A stretch of DNA of 64,000 nucleotides from Serripes groenlandicus (lineage: Eukaryota; Mollusca; Bivalvia; Cardiida; Cardiidae), in NCBI GenBank assembly GCA_031761405.1, contig JASEVX010000010.1, positions 9,396,554-9,460,553 on the forward strand. The letters run 5' to 3'. Positions 24,331 to 36,534 of the stretch are shown in pieces. The notes under the pieces are model-generated. The model ran no database searches. It saw nothing but the letters and a program-made list of their open reading frames with translations, and was not told the origin of the DNA. Within the stretch, counting starts at the first letter, position 1. Each line of letters starts with the position of its first letter. The position numbers and the translations under genes were made by a program.

Positions 24331-25440
24331 AGTAGTAGTAGTAATCTTCTTCACCTCCCTTCAGGTAGAACCGTCTGATGACGCGTTGTAGTTGTGGTAT
24401 CTGTCACACATATTTATATCGTATGTGTTTTATAATCTTGTTTTGCCATTCGAAAAGAATTTGGAAATGAAATGTAAAAATGTATTTAAAAAAAAAATAA
24501 CTCGGAATAATAGCAAAAGTCAAAATCAGTAATTTAACCAACATGATCTATTTCTGACCAATTTACACCTATATAAACTTACGCCTAAATATAGTACCAC
24601 ATTTATAAACCCGTAATGACATTTCAACTTAATTATGGAATAATAAATATTTCAAGTACAATTCTTATCCGAACAGGCTAATTATGTGTCCCTTTGAAGG
24701 AATGGTATAACGAGTAATATGACATTTCTTACGCCTTAAACGTAATTCCGATTACATGAATTGAAATTGAAATGAGAGAAGATCCCGAATTGAAAATATT
24801 TCTGAGTGTCGTATCACGAACTAAAATTCACATTAAGATTAAAAAGCAGTTTCTGTCCATCGTTAGATGAGACGAGGGGCGTGTTTCAAGGACTGAGACG
24901 AGGCAGTTCATCCCGCCTTTCAATGTTGGTGTGATATATTGACACCGCCTTTACATATTACAGTGAGAATAACGTAACGAACTTGACAGAGAAGCGATTT
25001 AAAACTGACATTCAAGTCTTTAGGCGGCACCTACTCAAATAGCAATTACATGTATTCAGGAAATATGAGACGAAACAACAACAGGACCTTCGTCATTGGC
25101 AGTCAACAAATGAATGGACAGATGACATAGAACTGAGCGAGGTCATGCACACACAAATGGATGTGCACGTGTCTGAACAATGAATCCATGTATACCGAAC
25201 TATGCTGTGCAGGATGATTTGGATTGTAGTTAAGGGATGCGATTTGACAAATACATTGCTCTTAAACACATATAGACAAGATAAAAATATAATTGTTCTT
25301 ACTTTACTAGTGACACATATTTGATAACATTTGTTTTTGTATTGTTCATATAACTTTATTTGCAACGTGCCTATTTGATACATGGTCTTAATTAGAATGG
25401 GGTAAAATGGCAATGCAATTATAGCATAGCATAATTCATG
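24331..25440. other. No gene recognised
   Basis: AT-rich DNA between the candidate element and the duplicated MULE exon. A minus-strand frame of 106 codons (25413-25093) shows no recognisable motif and is probably chance. Confidence 0.4.
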
Positions 25441-25847
25441 GTTTGAAAAGGTTGTTGCGAAACATCAGTAACATCAGCCATGCTAAGTGTTAATTGAATG
25501 TTTTTTCAGTACTCGAAAGTGAATTAAAATAGTTTAATAGTTTCTTGAAAATTGCTGAAACAGAAATGGTGTTGGACCACATAGACAATACTAAGTTAAC
25601 ATGCATTATAAATAGACCTGTTTGTTCCATGCATGAGTATTAGTAAATTTAAAAGTTATTTTGTTAGTCATTTATATTGAACCATTCCCATGAAAGTGAT
25701 ATAAACAGACACTGATAGAATCTTTTACAGAATGAAACATAACTTGAAGAGTCATAGAAATAGACAGTTAGTTGTGTAATTTTACCCCGTTTTAATTAAT
25801 AGATACTGCGTTTGTAATTTCTTTTCCTTTTACAATATGTTAAGTGG

Positions 25848-26094
25848 TGAAGAGAACAAGATGCTTTCCTTGAACCAGTCTAGGTTTCAGCGAGATATTT
25901 TACTTAGGTACGGTTCTGAGATGGTGCTAATGGACAGCACAGTATGAAATACCACGGTTTTCGGTTTGTATATCCACGGATACACAATGATTGGGTTCAT
26001 AAGTGAAGCTTTGGAAATGCTTAGGAATTGGAACCCAGGCTAGAGATAAAGCTCCTTCATAATTGACAACGACCAGGCGGAGATTGCTTCGATT
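25848..26094 (+). pseudogene. Damaged duplicate of the MULE/SWIM transposase core exon
   Basis: Reads SRFQRDILLRYGSEMVLMDS, the start of a MULE transposase core including its first catalytic Asp. Two internal deletions relative to the downstream copy then break the frame. It is part of a tandem duplication with a period of about 633 bp (25441-26094 against 26095-26811). The upstream copy keeps the stretch that the downstream copy has lost (4 bp), and the reverse holds for the two deletions here. Confidence 0.75.
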
Positions 26095-26502
26095 ACATCG
26101 GTAACATCAACCATGCTAAGTGTTAATTGAATGTTTTTTCAGTAATCGAAAGTGAATTAAAATAGTTTAATAGTTTCTTGAAAATTGTTGAAACAGAAAT
26201 GGTGTTTAAAAATAGACCTGTTTGTTCCATGCATGAGTATTAGTAAATTTAAAAGTTATTTTGTTAGTCATTTATATTGAACCATTCCCATGAAAGTGAT
26301 ATAAACAGACACTAATGGTATCTTTTACAGAATGAAACATAACTTGAAGAGTCATAAAAATAGACAGTTGGTTGTGTAATTTTACCCCATTTTAATTAAT
26401 AGATACTGCGTCTGTAATTTCTTTAATCTTTTTCAGCGTCTGTTACCTAGAACGGATAAGTTATCAAACATAAATTGTTATCTTTTACAATAGTTTCAGT
26501 GG

Positions 26503-26811
26503 TAAAGAGAACAAGATGCTTTCCTTGTACCAGTCTAGGTTTCAGCGAAATATTTTACTTACGGTTCTGAGAGGGTGCTAATGGACAGCACCTACCAGAC
26601 AACTAAGTATGAAATACCACGGTTTTCGCTTTGTATATCCACGTATGTGGGATACACAATGATCGGGTCTTTTTTGTTAAATAAAGAGGATGTTTCATCC
26701 ATAAGTGAAGCTTTGGAAATGCTTAGGAATTGGAACCCAGGCTGGAGATAAAGCTCCTTCATAATTGACAACGACAAGGCGGAGATTGCTTCGATTGCAG
26801 GCCTATTCCAG
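26503..26811 (+). pseudogene. MULE-type transposase core exon of the SWIM transposase gene
   Basis: After a 4-bp deletion the frame reads ERVLMDSTYQTTKYEIPRFS, then a helical stretch DVSSISEALEMLRNWNPGW, then SFIIDNDKAEIASIAGLFQ before a GTATGTTT donor at 26812. This matches the core of MULE transposases that carry a C-terminal SWIM finger. The first catalytic Asp (LMDST, about 26584) and second Asp (IIDND) are kept. A TAA stop follows ...NPGWR. With exons at 30599, 34423, 36806 and 37614 it forms one decayed gene spread over 12 kb. Confidence 0.85.
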
Positions 26812-27575
26812 GTATGTTTCAGGTCAAAGAGCATGACGTTATGAATGAGAGCTTTTGTGTTTGCTTACTGTATGTAGTCATCGTCATCAATTTATTTCAT
26901 GTGACTTAACTTCCTACACTACTTGGCCAATTTAGAATTAATCTTTAATGGATTATTCCATATAATGAAACTTCCAAATGAGATATCGAAAAAAGGATAT
27001 TACAACAAATACTTTTCTGATTTTCTGATTGACACATATCCTACGTTTGTGAATGGAGTCGGGAATGACCTTAGGACTGAGGAAAAAATGTCTTACATGC
27101 ATTATTTAGAATAAGAACATTTAAAAAACTGCAAGACATTCGGCTTCGATTTTAAGGCCTGCTAGCCAGAGAGTTTGTTGGATGGTGGTGTTTCTGTGGT
27201 ATGTTAACTTTGTCTTGTCAGCAGTTTAGATGCAACAGTTTTTGGCTCCCCTGAGCATGAAGAGCTCAAGATCAGTTTTTGTGATTCCACAATGTTTTTC
27301 ATAAATAACAATTGACTGGTTTTGATGCTTGCACAGAAAATGTTATCTATGGATTCCTGAAACTTTAAATAAAAAGTAACTTATTTGCATACTGAATCAA
27401 GAGTCAATCTGAAATGGATTGAGAGATTTATACAGGATTAAATAGGGAAAATACTAGAAAACTTCTTTACTGAAACATAAAGACTACAAGAGCACGTGTT
27501 TAAAGTTAAAAATGAGTCTGGTCGTGGGATGATCATTAAACCCAAAATAATTTTTCGGTAACCATAAGGCTTAAA

Positions 27576-27775
27576 TAATGTACAGCCCCGGTAACCCAGT
27601 AGGTAGCTACTCGGGCTGTTAATCCAACAGTCGCAAGTTCTATCCCTGGATCAGCCAACATACTTCTCATTGTGGCAAGCATCATTTGTCTTGCACCACT
27701 GGACTAAAAAGCAGCCAGATGTGTGAGAAAGCCGGGAAACGACTGAAACGCTGCGCTAAATACTAAATATTCGTC
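27576..27775 (+). repeat. tRNA-derived SINE, diverged
   Basis: CAGCCCCGGTAACCCAGTAG and a head with TCGCAAGTTCTATCCCTGG (degenerate A and B boxes). Body AAAAAGCAGCCAGATG and a degraded tail GAAACGCTGCGCTAAATACT. Same family as 21094. Confidence 0.7.
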
Positions 27776-28564
27776 AAATATTTTGTGTTCATGTATAACT
27801 CTAGTTGCAATGGCACAAGAAAGAGGTCCAAAGAAACAAAAGAACTTGAAACATTATTTCCTCTAAATTCACTTGCTTGATTTTGATCTCACACTAGCAC
27901 ATGTTGCTCATGGTGAGATATTGTGATCAGTCAAGGTCCGTTGTTCAGCGGGACCAATTGCTTTAAATGACAAATTCGTTTAACCTTCAATGTAACCCAG
28001 GTCCAGGGAATTTAATAACAATACTCCTTGGTGGGCTGTATAATTTTACTGTCGTGATACAATAATGTACAAATGGAGTCTGTAATGAAATGAAATGAAT
28101 AAAATTAGGGATAAAACAAGTTGAGTTCTAAATACAATTAACATTGACAGAAAAGGAGCAAGCGAATATAAACATATATAATAAATGTAGTAGAATAAGA
28201 CACGTACCAGGATAGTTGAGTTTTATAGAGTAATGGAGAAAAGTAAAGATCTCCACATATGATTGCTCATCCTTTCGGAAGTAACATAAGAATGCCCCAA
28301 GTGTATGAAAGAGAGCAGGAAAAGAGGGAATAGTAGAGTGCATGCTGGGATATGTTAGGTGATATCTGCTCACTGATATTAACTGTAATCACACAAGCCT
28401 AGATAATTATGTATGAGCAGTGTACATGTAGAGAAATACCCCCTACATGTACATTGGTGCCACGGCATCAAAAAAGGGCAAAAGACCCAACAACTTTGAA
28501 AGTTTTCTCCTATACCAAGTGACAAAATTAATTAAAACTTCACAGAGTAATTGCTTAGTTGGTA

Positions 28565-28870
28565 TCAAAAGAGCAAACCCTAGCCCAGGTAGCTCGGTCG
28601 GTAGCGACACATGCTGTCGATCCAGGTGGCCATGAGTTGAACCCCAGCTCGCCCAACATTATTCTCGATATTTGACAGAAGTCATTCTGACATGCGTCTT
28701 TCACTACAGGAATTTATATGTCTGTGAAAAAGCAGCCAAATGCTTAGGGAAAATGTTGTGAGGAGTACTGGCCTTTGAATGCTAGGACACACATGGGTAG
28801 TTGAACTGGGCGCAGTAATATGACTGAAATAAAGTTGAAACGGCGTTAAAATCCAAACAATAAATCAATC
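28565..28870 (+). repeat. tRNA-derived SINE, near full length
   Basis: GCCCAGGTAGCTCGGTCGGT begins an A-box-like head and GCCATGAGTTGAACCCCAGC is the B-box-like part. Tail AAACGGCGTTAAAATCCAAA followed by AATCAATC. Same family as 21094 and 39570. Confidence 0.78.
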
Positions 28871-29259
28871 AAAAGAGAAAATAGAATTTGTTTTCCATGG
28901 CATATTAAAATGTGCCAAGTTAAAAACAAACTGTAAAAGCCTTCTGCTCCCATTCTATATTACTAGCGTCTTTCAAAGCTTACAGAGATGTTGCCTATGT
29001 CTAACCCTACACAAATATATAAAGAATAATAATCCATGTAGATCTTTGGTTTCCATGGCATCTTCAAATAAGCCAATAGCAAATTAAAAAAAAGAATAAG
29101 TCTTTTTATTCTATGTTTCTATCTTTTTGGTCTTTTGTTAATTTAACCTGATGAGGTTATATTGCAAATTGTATAAATCATCTCTTTATTTGCTCTCTAG
29201 ATTTTCAATTATAAATGGATCTTTGTAGTGTTTTATTATTTACATTTCACAAATTAAAC

Positions 29260-30465
29260 AAGAGGGCCATACTCACCTGAATGATACAATGTACTGCAAT
29301 GCAAAACACATCAAGACAATTATTCTGAATGCAACCTCCACAGTGTAAATAAGATTTTCCTTCATTTGGCCTATTGATCTATATTTGTTACCTGATATGA
29401 CCCATATTCCAACATGGACTAGATATCACCAAGACAACATTCTGACAAATTTTCAACTTGCTCAAAGTAAAAATGTGGCCTCCGGAGTTTGAACAATATT
29501 TTCTGAACCAATATGACCCATATTCGAACTTGACCTAGATATAATTCAGACAAAGATTCTGACAAAATGTGAAGCTGCTGAAACAAAAAATGTGGCATCT
29601 AAAGATTTTGGCCTAGTGACCTAGTTTTCGACCCTACATTACCCATATTCGAACTTGGCTTAAATATCATTTAGATAAACATTCTGATCAAATGTCAAGC
29701 TGCTGTAGCATAAAATGCGTCTTCTACAGAGTTAACAAGATTTTCCTTGAATTTGGCCTATTGACCTAGATTCTGACCCATATTCAAACTTGATCTAGGT
29801 ATCTTTAAGACAATCATTCGGACAAAATCTCAAACTGCTGAAGCCAAATATGTGGCATCCAAAGATTTTCCTTCGATTTGGCCTAGTGACCTAGTTTTTG
29901 ACCCTACATGACCCATATTCGAACATGGCTTAGATATCACTTAGATAACATTCTGATCAAATATCAAGCTGCTGTAGCAAAAAATGCGTCTTCTACAGAG
30001 TTAACGAGATTTTACTTCAGTTTGGCTTAGTGACCTAGTCTGACCCATATTCGAGCTTGACCTAGATATTTTTAAGACAAACATTCTGACAAAAATTTAA
30101 ACTGCTGAAGCACAAATTGCGGCCTCTAGGTTTTTGACGAGATTTTCCTTCAATTTGACCTAGTGACCTACCTTTTGACCCATATATCATAAAGACAAAA
30201 CATTTTGATTAAGTTTCAATATGCTCAAGTTGAAAATGTGGCCTCCAGAGTGTTAACAATATTTCCTTTCACTTTGACCTAGTGACCTAGTTTTTGACCT
30301 CATATGGCCCAGTTTCAAACTTGTCCAAGATTTGATGGAGATCGGATGCAAAATGTAGCCTGTAGAGTGTTAACAAGGGCGAATATTGACGACACACGAC
30401 GGTAGGACGCCGGACAAAATCTAATCACAATAGCTCACCTTGCACCTCGTGCATAGGTGAGCTAA
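29260..30465 (-). mobile_element. Modular short element, 145-bp core family (family C), inverted, near full length
   Basis: Inverse of the 6074-7112 element. The right end lies at 29260 (AAGAGGGCCATACTCACCTGA), cores carry ATTTGGCCTAGTGACCTAG, CATATTCGAACTTGACCTAG and GTTAACAAGATTTTCC, and the left end at 30465 reads CACAATAGCTCACCTTGCAC ... GTGCATAGGTGAGCT. About seven cores. It lies in an intron-like interval of the MULE/SWIM pseudogene. Confidence 0.8.
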
Positions 30466-30598
30466 ACAAAATGTCATTGCCTAACCATTCGTCTTGGACA
30501 AAGTTGGATCAGGTGAGTGATCCAGGGCTGTCATGGTCCTATAGTTTACTTTTATGGAAGTATGAACAATTCTTGTATCTAAACATGGATATTTTCAG

Positions 30599-30685
30599 GA
30601 GCAGAGGTCTTCCTGTGTGACTTTCACAGGGAACAGGCATGGCTGAGTTGGATCAACAAGTCTTAAAATAATGCAAAAGGACACA
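30599..30685 (+). pseudogene. MULE/SWIM transposase, exon with the FHREQAW motif
   Basis: After a TATTTTCAG acceptor the frame reads AEVFLCDFHREQAWLSWINK, the conserved block C-x-F-H-R-E-Q-A-W that follows the second catalytic Asp in SWIM-type MULE transposases. Using an internal AG at 30605-30606 would join LFQ of the previous exon to VFLCDF in frame. A TAA at 30663 then interrupts the frame. A GTGAGT donor lies at 30686. Confidence 0.8.
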
Positions 30686-30699
30686 GTGAGTCAATTATA

Positions 30700-32085
30700 A
30701 TACAGTATGTGTTAAATGTTTGATGTTAAGCTCGCATGAGGGATGTGCTTTGGTGATCATCTGTGTTGCGTCAAATGTTCACTACAACATCTTTTGTATC
30801 CCCTGCATCGATTGTCACGAAACTGAACAGGAATTATCCTCTCAATGTATAATCACAGATTCGTTCACACATTTAAATCCATGCGCGGCATTGAAAAGAG
30901 GTCAAAAGACAAACAGCATTAAACAATCTTCTCATCTGAATCTGGTCACTGTATTTTCCTATAATAACTTTTGTTTCTTTGGACCTCTTTGTTGTGCCAT
31001 AGTCGCCAAGATAGGAATAAAATTGTTTTCCTTTGAATCCGGATTTTCATACCAAAGACTTTAACAAGATCGGTAGAACTGGAAAGTTACCCAGAAAACA
31101 TGATTTAGTAAACTGTCGCAGTATATAACTGATAAATTGTTGGAAAACGGCGTAAAACACCAACCAACAATAACACTTGATTTTCATATGATTTCACAGG
31201 AATGTTCCTTGACCCTCTCCCATAGTCATGTTGATTCGTAAACAAGAGGCCCATGAGGGCCTATGCTCTACCGGCATGGCTCTTTGGTCGCTCTATTGTG
31301 TTCACAAGCTGTATTATGGTTTACGAAAGGATCCGAGCTCTCATGGATATCTAACTACTGTATAAGTTTGATTGAGATACATTCAAAACTGAAGACTTTA
31401 TCGCGTTCACAAGCAATTGTTTACGGACACAACGCCATCGCATAAGCTATTCTGGCCTTTGACCAGTAGAGTTAAACATGCTTGGCCACCAGTGGGTGTA
31501 GTAATTTTACTTTAATATTATTTGCATGACACTCTACCATACTCAGGAGTTGTTAATTTTAAAAGATAACATGGCCTCCAGTTGATGGGGGCAATTTGAC
31601 CGTATGTGGCTATATAGTATAGTATGTCCATTTCACGAGCCTCATGACTAAAGAGTTTTTGCAAAACATGGCCCAATCTGTCTTTTAGTGATTTAGGTAA
31701 GAAAACCAGACTGGTGCTCTCATGGCAATGTTGTTCAAGTTTGGCCTGCAATATGGTCACGCATATGTTGATTACTGGCAGAGATTTTGGCTTTATCGGT
31801 ATAGCCGAGTGTGTTGACAAATCAAATTCAAAGATTCCTGAATTGGCTGAGGTTGAATTTGGCAGTTTTTACCTTACGAGTGCTATATTTACGAATTTTA
31901 ATAATAAATAAATATATTAAAATTATTACACATTGGATTTTTACAATAACTTTATGAAAATGACAAAATCAGATATCTTTTGAAAACATGTAACAATGCA
32001 AGTAATTGGCAGTACATTCATAATGGAATAAACAAGTCTGAGTTAAAAAGTGAAAATGTTAGGCACTGCTATCTGTATTTTATCA
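30700..32085. other. Old modular-element pieces, no gene
   Basis: 30725-30850 resembles a left end (GTTAAGCTCGCATGAGG, TTGGTGATCATCTGTG). 31080-31165 is a SINE tail (AACTGGAAAGTTACCCAGAA ... AAAACGGCGTAAAACACCAA). 31240-31290 is an inverted right end (ACAAGAGGCCCATGAGGGCC). Frames at 30720-31064 (114 codons) and 31820-31518 on the minus strand (100 codons) are not recognised and probably follow these repeats. Confidence 0.45.
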
Positions 32086-32470
32086 GTCAGTCCTCTACCG
32101 GTCAGATACCGGTTTGGGGACTATAGGTTTGCTCGCATCCATACGTCCGTCAGTCAGTCCCTCCGCAATTTCTTGTTCGGACTATCTGCCACATGATTGA
32201 ATTGAATATTACCTCACACAATTATTCTCCATAACAAGATGATGCGTCATTCACATCACCCAGCCACCTACTCCCAAGGTCAAGGTCACAGTTTGGGCTC
32301 AAACATTGTCCGGGCTGTATCCTCCACATGCTTGAATGATCAAGGTACATTTTTTTATCCAAAATGTTTGCAGTGCATTGCTGTATTTGTTCAAAAATGC
32401 ACCTACTATACACAGCTGTCCTCGTCCGATAGGAGACTTTTGTATTGCTTGCAATACGACATTAACTTGC
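32086..32470 (+). mobile_element. Modular short element, family B, short copy
   Basis: Left end CCTCTACCGGTCAGATACCG and GGGGACTATAGGTTTG. Right end GATAGGAGACTTTTGTATTG with the GTATTGC-TT-GCAATAC hairpin at 32442-32457. Only about one core lies between, against six or so in the 4210 copy. Both termini are nevertheless kept, so copy number of the core varies between elements. Confidence 0.75.
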
Positions 32471-32508
32471 ATTATTGAATTATTTATCTGTTTCTTGGTT
32501 TACTTTTT

Positions 32509-34105
32509 AGCTCACCTGAGCTTTGCTCAAGGTGAGTTATTGTGATCGCCTTTTGTCCGTCGTGCGTCAACTTCTTCTCCTCAGTAACCAGTGGGTCAAT
32601 TTGGATGAAACTTCACAGAAAGCATCCTCTCAATGACCTCACCAGAATTCCTTCAAATTTTTGGGATCCATGCAAAATTCTGGTTTCCATGGCAACGAAA
32701 CGATAAAAACTTCAAAATTCTTCTTCTCCCAAACTGCTTGGCAGATTTTCAAATAATTTTGTAGAAATGTTCCTTGGATGACCCTCTATCAGATTCCTTC
32801 AAGCCGTGTTCATTGGTAGAAAAACATGGCTGCCAGGGGGGGGGGGGGGGGGGGGGGGGGGCGGGGCTATTTTGCCTTATATGGCTATATTAAAAACTTA
32901 AAAAATCTTCTCCTCCGAAAGTGTAAGGCCGATTTTCAAATAATTTTGTAGAAATGTTCCTTGGGTGACCCTCTATCAGATTCCTTCAAGCCATGTTGAT
33001 TGGTCGAAAAACATGGCCGCCAGGGGGGGGGGGGGGGGGGCCCTATTTTGCCTTATATGGCTATAGTGCAAACTTAAAAAATCTTCTCCACCAGAAGTGT
33101 CAGGCCGATTTTCAAATAATTTTGTAGAAATGTTCCTTGGGTGATCCTCTATCAGATTCCTTCAAGCCATAATGATTGGTCAAAAAACATGGCCGCCAGG
33201 GGGCGGGGCTATTTTGCCTTTTATGGCTAAAGTGAAAACTTAAAAAATCTTCTCCTCCATTAGTGTCAGGCCGATTTTCAAATAATTTTGTAGAAATGTT
33301 CCTTGGGTGACCCTCTATCAGATTCCTTCAAGCAATGTTGATTGGTGGAAAAACATGGCCGCCAGGGGGCGGGGGCTATTTTGCCTTATATGGCCAAAGT
33401 GAAAACTTAAAGAATCTTCAACATCTTCTCCTCAGTAACCAGTGGGTCAATTGGGATGAAACTTCACAGAAAGCATCCTCTCAATGACCTCACCAGAATT
33501 CCTTCAAATTTTTGGGATCTATGCAGAATTCTGGTTTCTATGGCAACGAAACGAAAAAAACTTCAAAATTCTTCATCTCCCAAACTGCTTGGCAGATTTT
33601 CAAATAATTTTGTAGAAATGTTCCTTGGATGACCCTCTACCAGATTCCTTCAAGCCATGTTAATTGGTCAAAAAACACGGCCGCCAGGGGGGCGGGGCTA
33701 TTTTGCCTTATATGGCTATAGTGCAAACTTAAAAAATCTTCTCCTCCAAAAGTGTCAGCCCGATTTTCAAATAATTTTGTAGAAATGTTCCTTGGATGAC
33801 CCACTTTCAGATTCCTTCAAGCCATGTTGATTGGTCAAAAAACATGGCCGCCAGTGGGCAGGGCTATTTTGCATTATATGGCTATAGTGAAAACTTAAAA
33901 AATCTTCTCTTCAAAAGTATCTGGCCGATTTTCAAATAATTTTGTAGAAATGTTCCTAGGGTGACCCTCTATCAGATTCCTTCAAGCCAAGTTGATTGGT
34001 CGGAAACTATGACTGCCAGGGGGCGGTGCTTATATAGCTAAAGTGAACAAAAATAAATAAATCAGGTGAGCGATTCAAGGGCCATCATGGCCCTCTTGTT
34101 TACAA
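32509..34105 (+). mobile_element. Modular short element, 165-bp core family (family A), full length
   Basis: Best copy in the window. Left end AGCTCACCTGAGCTTTGCTC then AAGGTGAGTTATTGTGATC folds back on itself. Then CTTCTCCTCAGTAACCAGTG and about seven cores at 165-166 bp spacing (GATTTTCAAATAATTTTGTA at 32931, 33107, 33273, 33762, 33927). The right end is TCAGGTGAGCGATTCAAGGG with hairpin GGGCCAT-C-ATGGCCC and CTCTTGT. Poly-G runs at 32836-32861 and 33026-33040 sit where GGGGGCGGGG is normally found. The CTTCTCCTCAGTAACC block recurs at 33425, so part of the element is internally duplicated. Confidence 0.85.
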
Positions 34106-34422
34106 AATCACATTGTTTAAGACATAATATTAGGTCATATAGCATTGACGGATTGAATGTGGCTTGTGTTTTATAGTTTCACGCTTTCTCACATACTCAT
34201 TGGATTGTTTTCCCGTTTATACAACTATGTACAATGTAAGTATATAACTAATATATACTATTTTATGACAAGAGTGAAAAAGGAAACATCTGAAATACAA
34301 AAATGTAAAACAGTGAACACAATCAGAAAGCAGATTATCTTGTTGTATATATACATTTATTTTAACAGGGCAATACAACCTATATGAGCAATTTGTTACC
34401 ATCATAATCTTTTAATTTTAAG

Positions 34423-34559
34423 GCTACGCATGATAGCAGAATCAAACACTGAGACTGAGTATGAGACTGAAGTTAAGAAGTTGAAATCAACTGATCCGTT
34501 TCAGGGATTCCAATTTATTCAGAAACTGGATTGAAAAGCATTGGCTACAAATGAAAGAG
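34423..34559 (+). pseudogene. MULE/SWIM transposase, middle exon
   Basis: After a TTAATTTTAAG acceptor: LRMIAESNTETEYETEVKKL, then KSTDPFQGFQ and, after a one-base frame slip, FRNWIEKHWLQMKE up to a GTACAT donor at 34560. This matches the helical insert of SWIM-type MULE transposases (L--IA--T--EY---V--L--S). The join to the exon at 36806 is phase 0. Confidence 0.72.
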
Positions 34560-35176
34560 GTACATTGATGAACTTTTATTTATAGATTGTCTCTTGATGG
34601 AGATAGTACAGCTCACATGTGCGTGTATTGCCCAAGATGAGCTGTGATAATATAATGATGGCTGTGTCCGTTGTCTTTGTTATACAATTGCCAATAACTT
34701 TTACGACTGTCTTTTACACAAATGTACCTTGGGTGACATTCCATAACTATTATTAAAATTATTTTGATTTGTTGATAAATGAAAAGAAAAAAATCTTGTC
34801 TTAAGTTTTTGTCGGATTTCAAAATAATGTCCTCTTGGATTCCTTCAAATTGTTTTAAAATTCTTCTTCTCTGAATGCACTCGCTGGATTTTCATATAAT
34901 TAATCAGAAATGTTCTTTGATGACCTTATACCAGATTCCTTAAAGTTATGTTACTTTGTAACTTTGTTGAAAAAAGAAATTCGATATAATTACCACATTT
35001 TCTGTCAGACGTAGATTAAACTTGATTGTATATAAAAACAAATCAGTAAATAAATTTAGGAAATACAAAATGAAATGAAAATGCAACACTTTTGAAATTG
35101 AAATGGGTTTACTACATGTTTGTGAGACAATATGGTTTTGACACATGAGCTATTCTTTAACACGACTGAATTGACA
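34560..35176. other. Degenerate modular-element left end; no gene
   Basis: 34608-34660 has ACAGCTCACATGTGCGTG then AAGATGAGCTGTGATAAT, a diverged foldback end. Later phrases (ATGTACCTTGGGTGACATTC, TTCTTTGATGACCTTATACC) are diverged family A cores. Confidence 0.5.
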
Positions 35177-36270
35177 AACAAGAGGCCCAAGAGGGCCAGT
35201 ATCGCTCCACGGCCATAAGGCAAAAATAAAATCTCCAAACAGCCCTGCCCCGTGGTGGCTATTTTTTTTACCAACCACCATGGCTTAAAGGAATCTTGTA
35301 GAGTGTCACCAAAGGAATGTTTCTGCAAAATTATTTGAAAATATGCCTGACACTTTCGGAGGAGAAGATTTTTTAAGTTTTCACTATGGTCATATAAGTC
35401 AAAATAGCCCCGCCCTCTGGCGGCCATGTTTTTCGACCAATCAACATGGCTTGAAGGAATCTGATAGAGGGTCACACAATGAACATTTCTACAAAATTAT
35501 TTGAAAATCGGCTGAACACTTTCGGAGAAGAAGATGTTTTAAGTTTTCACTATAGCTATAAAACGCAAAAAAGCCCCGCCCCCTGGCGGCCATGTTTTTC
35601 GCCCAATCAACATTTCTTGAAGGAATCTAATTAAGGTTCACACAAGGAACATTTCTACAAAATTATTTGAAAATCGGCCTGACACTTTTGGAGGAGAAGA
35701 TTTTTTAAGTTTGCTCTTTAGCCATATAGGCAAAATAGCCCCGCCCTGTGACGGCCATGTTTTTTCACCAATCAACATGGCTTGAAGGAATCTGATAGAG
35801 GGTCACCCACGGAACATTTCTACATAATTATTTGAAAATTTGCTGAACACTTTTTGAGAAGAAGATTATTTAAATTTTCACTATAGCTATATAAGGCAAA
35901 AAAGCCCCGCCCCCTGGCGGCCATGTTTTTCGCCCAATTAAAATTTCTTGAAGGAATCTAATAAAGGGTCACCCAAGGAACATTTCTACAAAATTATTTG
36001 AAAATCGGCCTGACACTTTCGGAGGAGAAGATTTTTTAAGTTCTCACTATTTTTTTCTTTCGGTTGCCATGGAAACCAGAATTTTGAATGGATCAAAAAA
36101 ATTTGAAGGAATTTAGTAGAGGACATTGAGAGGATGCTTCCCATGAAGTTTCAACCAAATTGGCCAAGTGGTTAGGGAGAAGACGTCGTTTAAAGGAAAA
36201 AGTTAACGCACGCACGCCGAACAATTCGCCATGACATAAGCTCGACTGGCTTTCAGCCAGTGGAGCTAAA
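35177..36270 (-). mobile_element. Modular short element, family A, inverted
   Basis: Right end at 35177 (ACAAGAGGCCCAAGAGGGCC), then five or six inverted cores with CCGCCCCCTGGCGGCCATGT and TTGAAGGAATCTGATAGAGG. The left end near 36235-36269 has a variant foldback, CTCGACTGGC-TTTCAGCCAGTGGAGCT, in place of the usual CTCACC form. Confidence 0.8.
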
Positions 36271-36534
36271 AACTAATCATATTTGGTTGGTATTGCCTGA
36301 AGTGTTTTGCCATTGGCATAACATAACTAATGGTTCTTTTAACCCTCCTAAGTAAATTATTTTAATAAAATCTAGTGGTGCATTTTCATTGAACAACGGC
36401 ATATTAATAGTGTGCTTGAACTCCAGTATTGCAAGGTTTAAAAAAAGTGCATTGCTTGTAGCAAACAGAAATCTATGGAATGAAAAACTGGCAGAATATT
36501 CTATCTATACACCTTTTATTTCATTGATTTTTAA

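Larger units (their letters stand above)
26812..29259. other. Intronic repeats of the MULE/SWIM pseudogene
   Basis: Apart from SINEs listed separately, 27243-27300 has a modular-element left end (TTTGGCTCCCCTGAGCATGA, GAGCTCAAGATCAG) and 27890-27960 another (GCTCATGGTGAGATATTGTG). A 63-codon frame at 26923-27114 is not recognised. No further exon could be identified. Confidence 0.45.

Noticed and set aside
32836..32861. Poly-G tract as a G-quadruplex regulatory element
   Set aside because: It replaces the GGGGGCGGGG of the family A core and most likely reflects slippage or assembly uncertainty.
35056..35475. 139-codon minus-strand frame
   Set aside because: Lies over family A cores and repeats phrases such as IPSSHVDW that come from the 165-bp unit.
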